Below the pieces are notes generated by a model. It did not search any database and was not told the origin of the DNA. It worked only from the letters and a program-made list of their open reading frames with translations. A stretch of DNA of 64,000 nt from Pseudomonas vranovensis DSM 16006 (GTDB lineage: Bacteria; Pseudomonadota; Gammaproteobacteria; Pseudomonadales; Pseudomonadaceae), in NCBI RefSeq assembly GCF_000425805.1, contig NZ_KE384456.1, positions 124,001 through 188,000 on the forward strand, read 5' to 3'. How positions within the stretch are numbered: position 1 is the stretch's first letter; every line of letters starts with the position of its first letter. Shown in pieces: positions 44,094 to 52,888 of this stretch. The translations under genes and the position numbers were made by a program.

Positions 44094-46688
44094 ATGGCCG
44101 ATTGGCAGACCCTCGATCCCGAGGCCGCTCGTGAAGCGGAAAAATACGAAAACCCTATTCCTAGCCGTGAGCTGATCCTGCAGCGCCTGGACGAGCGCGG
44201 CTCGCCGGCTGCGCGCGAGCAGTTGGTCGAAGAGTTCGGCCTGACCACCGAAGACCAGATCGAAGCCCTGCGCCGCCGTTTGCGCGCAATGGAGCGTGAC
44301 GGCCAGCTGATCTATACCCGGCGCGGCACTTATGCCCCGGTAGACAAGCTGGACCTGATCCTGGGCCGCATTTCCGGGCATCGCGACGGTTTCGGCTTCC
44401 TGATCCCTGACGATGGCAGCGACGACCTGTTCCTGAGCCCAGCGCAGATGCGCCTGGTGTTCGATGGTGACCGGGCCCTGGCTCGCGTATCGGGTCTGGA
44501 TCGCCGCGGCCGCCGCGAAGGCGTTATTGTCGAAGTGATCTCCCGTGCCCACGAGACCATCGTTGGCCGTTACTTCGAAGAAGGCGGTATCGGCTTCGTC
44601 ACCCCGGACAACCCCAAGGTCCAGCAGGAAGTGCTGGTTACCCCGGGCCGCAACGGCGGTGCCAAGATCGGCCAGTTCGTCGAGGTGAAGATCACCCACT
44701 GGCCGACCCCGCGCTTCCAGCCCCAGGGCGATGTCACTGAAGTGATCGGCAACTACATGGCCCCAGGCATGGAAATCGACGTTGCCCTGCGCAGCTACGA
44801 CATTCCGCATGTCTGGCCGGAAGCCGTGATCAAGGAAGCTCGCAAGCTCAAGCCGGAAGTCGAAGATAAAGACAAAGAGCACCGTATCGACCTGCGGCAC
44901 CTGCCGTTCGTCACGATCGACGGTGAAGATGCACGCGATTTCGACGATGCGGTCTACTGCGAGAGCCTGGGCAAGTTGCGCCTGTTCTCCGGTGGCTGGC
45001 GCCTGTACGTGGCGATCGCCGACGTTTCCAGCTATGTGCGCCTGGGCTCTGCCCTGGATAACGAAGCCCAGGTACGTGGCAACTCGGTGTACTTCCCCGA
45101 GCGTGTCGTACCGATGCTGCCTGAAGAACTCTCCAATGGTCTGTGCTCGCTGAACCCGCACGTCGACCGTCTGGCGATGGTCTGCGAAATGACCATCAAC
45201 AAGTCAGGGCAGATGGTCGATTACCAGTTCTACGAAGCGGTGATCCACTCCCACGCCCGCCTGACCTACAACAAGGTCAGCAGCATGCTCGAGCACGCCC
45301 GCACCCGCGAAGGCAAGGCCTTGCGCGAGCAGTACAGCGAAGTGGTGCCGGATCTCAAGCAGCTCTATGCCCTGTACAAGGTGCTGCTGGCGGCTCGTCA
45401 TACCCGAGGTGCGATCGACTTCGAAACCCAGGAAACCCGGATCATCTTCGGTTCTGAGCGCAAGATCGCCGAAATTCGGCCAACCGTGCGCAACGATGCC
45501 CACAAGCTGATCGAGGAGTGCATGCTGGCGGCCAACGTGGCCACCGCCGAGTTCCTCAAGAAGCATGAAATTCCGGCCCTGTACCGTGTTCACGATGGTC
45601 CGCCGCCTGAGCGCCTGGAAAAACTGCGCGCCTTCCTCGGCGAGCTGGGCCTGTCGCTGCACAAGGGCAAGGACGGTCCGTCGCCCAAGGATTATCAGGC
45701 GCTGTTGGCGAGCATCGCCGACCGTCCGGACTTCCACCTGATCCAGACCGTAATGCTGCGCTCCCTGAGCCAGGCGGTGTACAGCGCCGACAATAATGGC
45801 CACTTCGGCCTGAATTACGAGGCGTACACCCACTTCACCTCGCCGATCCGTCGCTACCCGGACCTGCTGACCCATCGGGCGATCCGCAGCGTGATCCGTT
45901 CGAAGCAGGAAACACCACACGTCAAGCGTGCCGGTGCGATGAGCATTCCCAAGGCGCGCATCTATCCATACGACGAAGCGACCCTGGAGCAGCTCGGCGA
46001 ACAGTGCTCGATGAGCGAGCGGCGTGCCGACGAGGCCACCCGCGACGTGGTCAACTGGCTCAAGTGCGAGTACATGAAGGACCGCGTGGGCGAGAGCTTC
46101 CCGGGTGTGATCACCGCGGTGACCGGCTTTGGCCTGTTCGTCGAGCTGACCGACATCTACGTCGAAGGCATGGTTCACGTCAGTGCCTTGCCGGGTGACT
46201 ACTACCACTTCGACCCGGTGCACCATCGCCTGGCGGGTGAGCGTACCGGTCGCAGCTTCCGCCTGGGCGACACGGTCGAAGTGCGCGTGATGCGCGTAGA
46301 CCTCGAGCAGCGCAAGATCGACTTCGAGATGGCCGAGAACACCCTGAAGGCGCCGATTGGCCGCAAACAGCGTTCCGAAGGTGTACGTCCCCAGGACGGC
46401 AAGCCTGTACCGGTGCTCGACAAGTCCGAAACGGCAGCCAAGGCTGAGCCTGCGCGTCGCAGCAAAAAGAGTGAAGCCGCCGAAGCGTACTTCCCGTCCC
46501 ACGCCGCGGCCAAAAACGCCGAAGTGCGCAAAAGCCGGGAAATGAAGAAGGCGCTGATGTCGGATGCCAAGCATTCCAGCAGCAAGCCTGCCTCCAAGTC
46601 GGGCAAGTCGTCGGAGAAACCGAGCAAGCATCGCAAGGGGCCGCCGAAAGCGAGCTCTGGATCACGTAAACCCAAGGCCAAGTCATGA
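44094..46688 (+). CDS. rnr: Ribonuclease R
   Basis: This 864-residue 3'-5' exoribonuclease degrades structured RNA. A winged-helix N-terminus and cold-shock domains are followed by the RNB domain (DGEDARDFDDAVYC near residue 280) and an S1 domain (GVITAVTGFGLFVEL near 670). The tail is long and Lys/Ser-rich, more extended than in E. coli. rlmB overlaps its stop by 4 bases. Confidence 0.96.
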   Translation: MADWQTLDPEAAREAEKYENPIPSRELILQRLDERGSPAAREQLVEEFGLTTEDQIEALRRRLRAMERDGQLIYTRRGTYAPVDKLDLILGRISGHRDGFGFLIPDDGSDDLFLSPAQMRLVFDGDRALARVSGLDRRGRREGVIVEVISRAHETIVGRYFEEGGIGFVTPDNPKVQQEVLVTPGRNGGAKIGQFVEVKITHWPTPRFQPQGDVTEVIGNYMAPGMEIDVALRSYDIPHVWPEAVIKEARKLKPEVEDKDKEHRIDLRHLPFVTIDGEDARDFDDAVYCESLGKLRLFSGGWRLYVAIADVSSYVRLGSALDNEAQVRGNSVYFPERVVPMLPEELSNGLCSLNPHVDRLAMVCEMTINKSGQMVDYQFYEAVIHSHARLTYNKVSSMLEHARTREGKALREQYSEVVPDLKQLYALYKVLLAARHTRGAIDFETQETRIIFGSERKIAEIRPTVRNDAHKLIEECMLAANVATAEFLKKHEIPALYRVHDGPPPERLEKLRAFLGELGLSLHKGKDGPSPKDYQALLASIADRPDFHLIQTVMLRSLSQAVYSADNNGHFGLNYEAYTHFTSPIRRYPDLLTHRAIRSVIRSKQETPHVKRAGAMSIPKARIYPYDEATLEQLGEQCSMSERRADEATRDVVNWLKCEYMKDRVGESFPGVITAVTGFGLFVELTDIYVEGMVHVSALPGDYYHFDPVHHRLAGERTGRSFRLGDTVEVRVMRVDLEQRKIDFEMAENTLKAPIGRKQRSEGVRPQDGKPVPVLDKSETAAKAEPARRSKKSEAAEAYFPSHAAAKNAEVRKSREMKKALMSDAKHSSSKPASKSGKSSEKPSKHRKGPPKASSGSRKPKAKS

Positions 46689-47437
46689 GTCAGTTGGAAA
46701 AAATCTACGGCGTTCACGCCGTAGAAGCCCTGTTGCGTCACCACCCGAAGCGGGTCAAGCAGATCTGGCTGTCGGAAGGCCGCAGCGAGCCGCGGCTTCA
46801 GCCTCTGCTGGAGCTGGCCGCGCAAAATCGCGTGGCCGTCGGCCAGGCAGAGCGCCGCGAGATGGATGCCTGGGTCGAGGGCGTGCACCAGGGCGTCGTG
46901 GCTGAAGTCAGCCCGAGCCAGGTCTGGGGCGAGGCAATGCTTGAAGAACTGCTCGACCGCACCGAAGGCGCTCCGTTGATCCTGGTGCTCGACGGTGTTA
47001 CCGACCCGCACAACCTTGGCGCCTGCCTGCGTACTGCCGATGCGGCTGGCGCGCTGGCGGTGATCGTGCCCAAGGACAAGTCGGCAACTCTGACCCCGGC
47101 GGTGCGCAAGGTAGCTTGCGGTGCCGCCGAGGTGATCCCGCTGGTGGCAGTCACCAACCTGGCGCGTACCCTGGAGAAACTCCAGCAGCGTGGCCTGTGG
47201 ATTGTCGGTACCGCTGGCGAGGCCGAGCAAGAGCTGTATCAGCAAGACCTGACCGGGCCGACCATCCTGATCATGGGTGCTGAAGGCAAGGGCATGCGCC
47301 GCCTGACCCGTGAGCACTGTGACTTCCTGGTCAAGTTGCCGATGGCGGGCAGCGTCAGCAGCCTGAACGTGTCGGTGGCCACCGGCGTGTGTCTGTTCGA
47401 GGCTGTTCGCCAGCGTAACGCCAAGCAGAAGGCTTGA
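46685..47437 (+). CDS. rlmB: 23S rRNA (guanosine-2'-O)-methyltransferase RlmB
   Basis: This 250-residue SPOUT methyltransferase modifies G2251 of 23S rRNA. The N-terminal substrate-binding domain starts YGVHAVEALLRHHP. SPOUT motifs are LDGVTDPHNLGACLRTADA, ILIMGAEGKGMR and the knot-closing SLNVSVATGVCLFEA. It is coupled to rnr by overlap, as in E. coli. Confidence 0.95.
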   Translation: MSQLEKIYGVHAVEALLRHHPKRVKQIWLSEGRSEPRLQPLLELAAQNRVAVGQAERREMDAWVEGVHQGVVAEVSPSQVWGEAMLEELLDRTEGAPLILVLDGVTDPHNLGACLRTADAAGALAVIVPKDKSATLTPAVRKVACGAAEVIPLVAVTNLARTLEKLQQRGLWIVGTAGEAEQELYQQDLTGPTILIMGAEGKGMRRLTREHCDFLVKLPMAGSVSSLNVSVATGVCLFEAVRQRNAKQKA

Positions 47438-47442
47438 GGTGC

Positions 47443-47495
47443 TCGCGGGGCAAGCTCGCTCTCACATGATCGGTGGGAGCGGGCTTGCCCCGCGA
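47443..47495. repeat. REP-type inverted pair
   Basis: CGCGGGGCAAGctcgct and the facing GAGCGGGCTTGCCCCGCG lie just after rlmB. It is the same family as the unit at 38489. Confidence 0.8.
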
Positions 47496-47529
47496 TGTTC
47501 TCCAGCTGTTCAAATATTCACCAATTCCC

Positions 47530-47558
47530 TTGCTTGTCCCACGGCGCTTCTCTACAAT
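47530..47558 (+). promoter_or_regulatory. Sigma-70-type promoter of the rpsF operon
   Basis: TTGCTT (47530-47535), a 17-base spacer and TACAAT (47553-47558) lie about 120 bases before rpsF. Confidence 0.7.
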
Positions 47559-47633
47559 TGCGCCCCTTGCCATCTTGGCAGGCGCTCACGCGCCTTTTCC
47601 CAGGGCAAGACTTATAAGTGTCATTCACTCCTT

Positions 47634-47656
47634 GTCTGACCACCCTGGTGGCAGAC
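47634..47656 (+). promoter_or_regulatory. Leader hairpin before rpsF, possible S6:S18 autoregulatory site
   Basis: GTCTG/CAGAC with inner CCACC/GGTGG forms a stem 21 bases before the rpsF start. S6:S18 leaders often fold here and bind the S6-S18 complex. The match to that motif is not verified. Confidence 0.45.
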
Positions 47657-47677
47657 TACAACCCGTAAGGAGCATTC

Positions 47678-48103
47678 ATGCGTCATTACGAAATCATCTT
47701 TCTGGTCCACCCTGACCAGAGCGAGCAAGTCGGCGGCATGGTTGAGCGTTACACCAAGCTGATCGAAGAAGACGGCGGCAAGATCCACCGTCTGGAAGAC
47801 TGGGGCCGTCGTCAACTGGCCTATGCAATCAACAATGTTCACAAGGCTCACTACGTGATGCTGAACGTTGAGTGCACCGGCAAGGCCCTGGCCGAGCTGG
47901 AAGACAACTTCCGCTACAACGATGCCGTGATCCGTAACCTGGTCATCCGTCGCGACGAAGCCGTTACCGGCCAGTCCGAGATGCTCAAGGCTGAAGAAAA
48001 CCGCAGTGAGCGCCGTGAGCGTCGCGACCGTCCTGAGCATGCTGACAACGCCGAAGGCGATGACAGCAATGACAGCGACAACAGCGATAACGCTGACGAG
48101 TAA
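47678..48103 (+). CDS. rpsF: 30S ribosomal protein S6
   Basis: This 141-residue protein binds 16S rRNA as a pair with S18. The core starts MRHYEIIFLVHPDQSEQV. The C-terminal tail is long and acidic, with Asp/Asn/Ser repeats, and in Gammaproteobacteria is a target for glutamate addition by RimK. AAGGAG precedes the start. Confidence 0.97.
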   Translation: MRHYEIIFLVHPDQSEQVGGMVERYTKLIEEDGGKIHRLEDWGRRQLAYAINNVHKAHYVMLNVECTGKALAELEDNFRYNDAVIRNLVIRRDEAVTGQSEMLKAEENRSERRERRDRPEHADNAEGDDSNDSDNSDNADE

Positions 48104-48131
48104 TCCACGGACCTTTTGAGGAGCCTATTAC

Positions 48132-48362
48132 ATGGCACGTTTCTTCCGTCGTCGTAAATTCTGCCGCTTCACTGCTGAAGACGTGAAAGAGATCGATTAC
48201 AAAGATCTCAACACCCTGAAAGCTTACGTATCCGAAACCGGCAAAATTGTTCCAAGCCGTATCACCGGTACCAAAGCCCGTTATCAGCGTCAGCTGGCTA
48301 CCGCTATCAAGCGCGCCCGCTTCCTGGCCCTGCTGCCCTACACCGACAGCCACGGCCGCTGA
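48132..48362 (+). CDS. rpsR: 30S ribosomal protein S18
   Basis: This 76-residue basic protein begins MARFFRRRKFCRFTAE and contains DLNTLKAYVSETGKIVPSRI. It lies 28 bases after rpsF in the standard operon. Confidence 0.98.
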   Translation: MARFFRRRKFCRFTAEDVKEIDYKDLNTLKAYVSETGKIVPSRITGTKARYQRQLATAIKRARFLALLPYTDSHGR

Positions 48363-48398
48363 GACCGGGTCGTCGACACGTAGCAAAGGATAGATCGC

Positions 48399-49295
48399 AT
48401 GCGCGCCTTGGCTGATTTCATCATGCGCGGTCGCGTGCAAGCCGCCCTCGTGGTGGTGGGTTGTGTGGCATTGCCGCTGTTGTACTGGTTGGGTGCCGCC
48501 GCCGGGAGCCTGGTGTTCCTGCGGCGTGGTTTCAAGGACGCCTCCGGGATCCTCGCCTGGGCATTATTGCCGGCGCTGGCCTGGTGGTTCTTCGGCGAGC
48601 CGCGCCCATTACTGGTGTTGCTGGGTACGCTGGGACTGGCTGCGCTTCTGCGCGCCGGACACTCCTGGAACCGGGTGCTGTTGTTCAGCATCCCCTTGGG
48701 CCTGGTGTATGGCGTAGCCCTGGCGTCGGCGTTCCGCGAACCGATCGAAGCTCTGGCTGGAGCGCTTGAAAAAGCCCTGCCGCAGATGCTCGACGGTCTC
48801 TACCAACAGTTATCGGTAGAGGAGCGGGCCCGCCTGGGTGGCCTGATTGCACCGGTGCTCAACGGCCTGATAGCGGCCTTGTTGCAAGCCGTCAGTGTGC
48901 TGGCCCTGATGTTGGGTCGTTACTGGCAGGCAGTGTTGTATAACCCGGGTGGGTTTGGTCGCGAGTTTCAAGCGGTCAGGCTGCCCCTGGTGCCGGCGCT
49001 GGTGCTGGTGGTGCTCATGCTGGTGGGGCCGAATTTCGGTCCTGAACTGGCGATGTTGACGCCACTGTGCAGCGTACCGCTGATGTTTGCAGGGCTTGCC
49101 CTGATGCATGGGCTGGTGGCGCAAGGACGACTGGGCAAGTTCTGGTTGGTCGGGATGTACGTGACACTGCTGCTGTTCATGCAGCTGATTTATCCGTTGC
49201 TCGTGGTTTTGGCCATTGTCGACAGCCTGATTGATTTTCGCGGTCGCAAGGCACCCAAAGGTGCCGACAACGATTCCGCGAACGGTGAAGGTTAA
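48399..49295 (+). CDS. DUF2232-like multi-pass membrane protein
   Basis: This 298-residue inner-membrane protein has about 8 helices and a short charged C-terminal tail. It lies between rpsR and rplI, where pseudomonads typically keep such a YybS/DUF2232-type protein. No catalytic motif is visible, and the function is unknown. The ATG at 48399 follows AAAGGA. Confidence 0.75.
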   Translation: MRALADFIMRGRVQAALVVVGCVALPLLYWLGAAAGSLVFLRRGFKDASGILAWALLPALAWWFFGEPRPLLVLLGTLGLAALLRAGHSWNRVLLFSIPLGLVYGVALASAFREPIEALAGALEKALPQMLDGLYQQLSVEERARLGGLIAPVLNGLIAALLQAVSVLALMLGRYWQAVLYNPGGFGREFQAVRLPLVPALVLVVLMLVGPNFGPELAMLTPLCSVPLMFAGLALMHGLVAQGRLGKFWLVGMYVTLLLFMQLIYPLLVVLAIVDSLIDFRGRKAPKGADNDSANGEG

Positions 49296-49313
49296 AAGTT
49301 AGAGGATTTTCAT

Positions 49314-49760
49314 ATGCAACTGATCCTTCTGGAAAAAATCGCCAACCTGGGCAACCTGGGCGATAAGGTAAATGTTAAGGCTGGTTACGGCCGTAACTAC
49401 CTGCTGCCATTCGGCAAGGCCACCGCTGCTACCGCCGCCAACCTGGCTGCGTTCGAAGAGCGTCGTGCTGAGCTGGAAAAACTGGCTGCAGAGAAAAAAG
49501 CTTCGGCTGAAACCCGCGCTGCCCAACTGGCCGAGCTGGAAGTGACCATCACTGCCACCGCCGGTGACGAAGGCAAGCTGTTCGGCTCGATCGGCACCCA
49601 CGACATCGCTGACGCCCTGACCGCCTCCGGCGTTGAAGTGGCCAAAGCTGAAGTTCGTCTGCCGAACGGCACCATCCGTAACGTCGGCGAATACGACGTT
49701 GCCGTGCACCTGCACAGCGACGTTGAAGCCACCGTTCGCGTGGTTGTTGTCGCAGCCTAA
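49314..49760 (+). CDS. rplI: 50S ribosomal protein L9
   Basis: This 148-residue elongated ribosomal protein has an N-terminal 23S-binding domain (MQLILLEKIANLGNLGDKV, GYGRNYLLPFGKA), a long connecting helix and a C-terminal domain (GKLFGSIGTHDIADAL). AGAGGA precedes the start. Confidence 0.98.
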   Translation: MQLILLEKIANLGNLGDKVNVKAGYGRNYLLPFGKATAATAANLAAFEERRAELEKLAAEKKASAETRAAQLAELEVTITATAGDEGKLFGSIGTHDIADALTASGVEVAKAEVRLPNGTIRNVGEYDVAVHLHSDVEATVRVVVVAA

Positions 49761-49805
49761 GCTGTACCGATCGGCTGGCACCTTGAGTGTCAGCCGGTTA
49801 ACATC

Positions 49806-49846
49806 GGGCACGATCCTGCTTTGCAGGTCGTGCCCTTTGTCTTTTT
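49806..49846 (+). terminator. Terminator after rplI
   Basis: GGGCACGA-t-CCTGC pairs with GCAGG-TCGTGCCC and is followed by a T-rich run. A weaker hairpin (CGGCTGGCA/TGTCAGCCG) sits just before it. Confidence 0.85.
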
Positions 49847-49870
49847 CAACACCCTGATTCCTGCGTGGCC

Positions 49871-51268
49871 ATGAACGAGATAACCACTCCCGAGCAATAT
49901 GATCTGCAAACCGCTGCCCTGAAGGTGCCGCCGCATTCCATCGAGGCCGAACAGGCCGTGCTCGGTGGCTTGATGCTGGACAACAACGCCTGGGAGCGAG
50001 TGCTCGATCAAGTCTCCGATGGCGACTTCTACCGTCATGACCACCGCCTGATCTTCCGCGCGATCCACAAGCTGGCCGACCAGAACGCCCCGTTCGACGT
50101 CGTGACCCTGCACGAACAGCTGGACAAGGAAGGCCTGAGCTCCCAGGTGGGTGGCCTGGGCTACCTGGGCGAACTGGCCAAGAACACCCCGTCGGTGGCC
50201 AACATCAAGGCCTATGCCGGGATCATCCGCGAGCGGGCGACCTTGCGCCAGCTGATCAGCATCAGCAACGAGATTGCCGACAGTGCCTTCAACCCCCAGG
50301 GCCGCAATGCCGCAGAGATCCTTGACGAAGCCGAACGGCAAATCTTCCAGATCGCCGAAGCGCGTCCCAAGACCGGCGGTCCGGTGGGCGTCAACGAGCT
50401 GTTGACCAAGGCCATCGACCGTATCGACACGCTGTTCAACACCGACAGCGCGATTACCGGCCTGTCCACCGGCTACACCGACCTCGACGAGAAGACCAGC
50501 GGCCTGCAACCGGCCGACCTGGTCATCGTCGCCGGCCGTCCGTCGATGGGTAAGACCACTTTCGCCATGAACCTGGTGGAAAACGCCGTGTTGCGCAGCG
50601 ACAAGGCGGTGCTGGTGTACTCCCTCGAGATGCCAGGCGAATCGCTGATCATGCGTATGCTGTCGTCCCTGGGTCGTATCGACCAGACCAAGGTGCGTTC
50701 CGGCCAGCTGGAAGACGACGACTGGCCGCGCCTGACCTCGGCAGTCAACCTGCTCAACGATCGCAAGCTGTTCATCGACGACACTGCCGGCATCAGCCCG
50801 TCGGAAATGCGCGCCCGTACCCGCCGCCTGGTGCGCGAGCACGGTGACATCGCCCTGATCATGATCGACTACCTGCAACTGATGCAGATCCCGGGCTCCA
50901 GCGGCGACAACCGTACCAACGAGATTTCCGAGATCTCCCGCTCGCTCAAGGCGCTGGCCAAGGAATTCAACTGCCCGGTAGTGGCCCTGTCGCAGCTCAA
51001 CCGTTCCCTCGAACAACGTCCCAACAAGCGTCCGGTGAACTCCGACTTACGTGAATCGGGTGCGATCGAGCAGGACGCCGACGTGATCATGTTCGTCTAC
51101 CGGGACGAGGTGTACCACCCGGAGACCGAGCACAAAGGCATTGCCGAAATCATCATCGGCAAGCAGCGGAACGGCCCGATCGGCTTTATCCGCCTGGCGT
51201 TCATCGGCAAGTACACGCGCTTCGAGAACCTTGCGCCAGGCAGTTACAACTTCGACGACGACGAGTAA
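49871..51268 (+). CDS. dnaB: Replicative DNA helicase
   Basis: This 465-residue hexameric helicase leads the replication fork. The N-terminal primase-binding domain (PPHSIEAEQAVLGGLMLDN) is followed by a RecA-like ATPase with Walker A GRPSMGKTTFAMN near residue 220. The Walker B region is IMIDYLQLM, and SDLRESGAIEQDAD follows. The ATG at 49871 is preferred over a GTG six bases upstream. No intein is present. Confidence 0.97.
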   Translation: MNEITTPEQYDLQTAALKVPPHSIEAEQAVLGGLMLDNNAWERVLDQVSDGDFYRHDHRLIFRAIHKLADQNAPFDVVTLHEQLDKEGLSSQVGGLGYLGELAKNTPSVANIKAYAGIIRERATLRQLISISNEIADSAFNPQGRNAAEILDEAERQIFQIAEARPKTGGPVGVNELLTKAIDRIDTLFNTDSAITGLSTGYTDLDEKTSGLQPADLVIVAGRPSMGKTTFAMNLVENAVLRSDKAVLVYSLEMPGESLIMRMLSSLGRIDQTKVRSGQLEDDDWPRLTSAVNLLNDRKLFIDDTAGISPSEMRARTRRLVREHGDIALIMIDYLQLMQIPGSSGDNRTNEISEISRSLKALAKEFNCPVVALSQLNRSLEQRPNKRPVNSDLRESGAIEQDADVIMFVYRDEVYHPETEHKGIAEIIIGKQRNGPIGFIRLAFIGKYTRFENLAPGSYNFDDDE

Positions 51269-51277
51269 TGCGCTGCT

Positions 51278-51307
51278 GGACGGGTCGGCACACTACTGCA
51301 CCCGTCC
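51278..51307. terminator. Inverted repeat between dnaB and the ABC exporter
   Basis: GGACGGGT and ACCCGTCC are perfect 8-base arms between convergent genes, overlapping the last codons of the exporter. There is no T-run. Confidence 0.5.
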
Positions 51308-52888
51308 ATCCTCAAACCGGATCACTCGATCAAACCTTGAAAGTGCTTCCTGATCATGGGTAACGCAGATCAGGCCTCGTCCTTTGAAGGCTTCAAACAA
51401 TACATCCCACGTTTGACTGGCCGATTTCCGGTCCAGGCCTCTGGTCGGCTCGTCGAACAGGTTGTAGTCCCCTGGACGGTTCAAGAGGCGCCGCAGTGAA
51501 AGGCGTCTTGCCTCACCGCCAGACACGCATTCGCCTCTTCCATCCAGCTCACGCTCATACCACTCGCCACCCAGCCCAAGTTGAGCCAGCCAGTGTTCGA
51601 TCTGAGCTCTGTCGTGCTCGTGGTCGGAGAGCACTGACCTTGGCAGGGGGCCGGGAATGAAGCGGTCCCCTTGAGGGGATAGTCGCAGCCTTCTGAACTG
51701 GCATGGGGCGTCCAGCTTTTCGACGGTCTGGCCGTCGAGATGAAGATGTTGGCGCAAGGGGTGGAGCGTGCCGGCGAGGGCATGCAGCAGCGTGGACTTG
51801 CCTGCGCCGCTCGGGCCAACGAGCGCCACTCGTTCGTCTTTCCTGATGATCAGGGGGCTGTCCAGGTGCAGTCGTATCTCGCTACCCTCGTTCAGGCTGC
51901 AAGGTTGTAGTGTCAGGCGGGCTACGGCCTTGAGTGGAGCGCTTTCTGTCGGGGCGCCAGCACCAAAGTCAGGCAGTCGTAGCCAGTGTTCGAGGCTTTG
52001 CTTGTCGACCCTAAACTGGTCCAGCATGCGCCAGGCTTCGGCGAGTTGTGCGATTCCACCAAGAAATCCGCCGACCAGTGTGAACAGTGCCACCAGTTCG
52101 CCCAGGCTGAGTGAGGGTGCTTCACGCGCCTGATCCAGCATTCCCCACGCCAGCATCCCGCCGCTGCCAAGCCCGATGAACAGAATTTTCAGCGCTTGCA
52201 ACCAACCACCGGAGGTTGCGACGCAAACGGCAGCATCCGCATAGCGCCCAAGTGTTTCGTTGACAGGTTTCATAGCTGCGGCTTCAGCACTCTCAAGCTT
52301 TAACGCCGCCGCGCTGGCAAAGGTATCCACCCATTGTTCGGCCAGTTCATCCTCGCGGGAATTGACCGCTTCTATATGAGGCCGGCGCCAGTGGATGAGC
52401 CGGCTGTTGATAGCAAGATAGGCAGCACTGAGCGCCGCAAGCCCGATCAGCACCGGGCTCGCCCCGAGGAAGATGAATAAGGCAGCCAGCACTGCTGCTT
52501 CCGCGAATACCGGCCAGGCAGAGCTGATCAGAAATCCCAGCCAACGCTCCTGGGCAGTGATTCCTCGGTCCAGCACCTTCACCAGGACGCCGCCCTGCAA
52601 TTGCCCGAAGGCTTCAAATCGCTTCTCGAGCAACGTTCGGCACCACCCGATCGATAGCTGTCGCACACGGTCCTGGTAGAGGCGGGCAAGGCACCAGGCT
52701 TGTAGAGGGGTAAAAAGTGCCTGACTGGCAATCAGGCTGAGAAATATGGCCAGCAATGTCAAAGGGGGTGGGTGGGAGCTCGAGAGGTTGTCGATGATGT
52801 CCGCCAGTATCAGCGCAGGTATCACGGTGGCGACCTTCAGCAGTAACGTCATGCCCAAGGCAGCGAGAACACGTCTATAGGTAGGCAT
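51293..52888 (-). CDS. ABC exporter (fused membrane and ATPase domains) of the YcaO locus
   Basis: This 531-residue half-transporter has about six N-terminal helices (residues about 10-290). An ATPase domain follows with Walker A GPSGAGKSTLL near 357, signature VSGGEARRLSL, Walker B NLFDEPTRGLD and the H-loop VTHD. It must dimerise. No C39 peptidase domain is present, so any leader cleavage is done by another protease. Its ATG overlaps the end of the YcaO gene by 14 bases, which indicates coupled translation. It most likely exports the modified peptide and may give immunity. Confidence 0.85.
   Translation of the reverse strand: MPTYRRVLAALGMTLLLKVATVIPALILADIIDNLSSSHPPPLTLLAIFLSLIASQALFTPLQAWCLARLYQDRVRQLSIGWCRTLLEKRFEAFGQLQGGVLVKVLDRGITAQERWLGFLISSAWPVFAEAAVLAALFIFLGASPVLIGLAALSAAYLAINSRLIHWRRPHIEAVNSREDELAEQWVDTFASAAALKLESAEAAAMKPVNETLGRYADAAVCVATSGGWLQALKILFIGLGSGGMLAWGMLDQAREAPSLSLGELVALFTLVGGFLGGIAQLAEAWRMLDQFRVDKQSLEHWLRLPDFGAGAPTESAPLKAVARLTLQPCSLNEGSEIRLHLDSPLIIRKDERVALVGPSGAGKSTLLHALAGTLHPLRQHLHLDGQTVEKLDAPCQFRRLRLSPQGDRFIPGPLPRSVLSDHEHDRAQIEHWLAQLGLGGEWYERELDGRGECVSGGEARRLSLRRLLNRPGDYNLFDEPTRGLDRKSASQTWDVLFEAFKGRGLICVTHDQEALSRFDRVIRFEDGRVQ

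Noticed and set aside
44091..46631. Long minus-strand frames over rnr
   Set aside because: These are shadows of the rnr coding frame, without start signals or domains.
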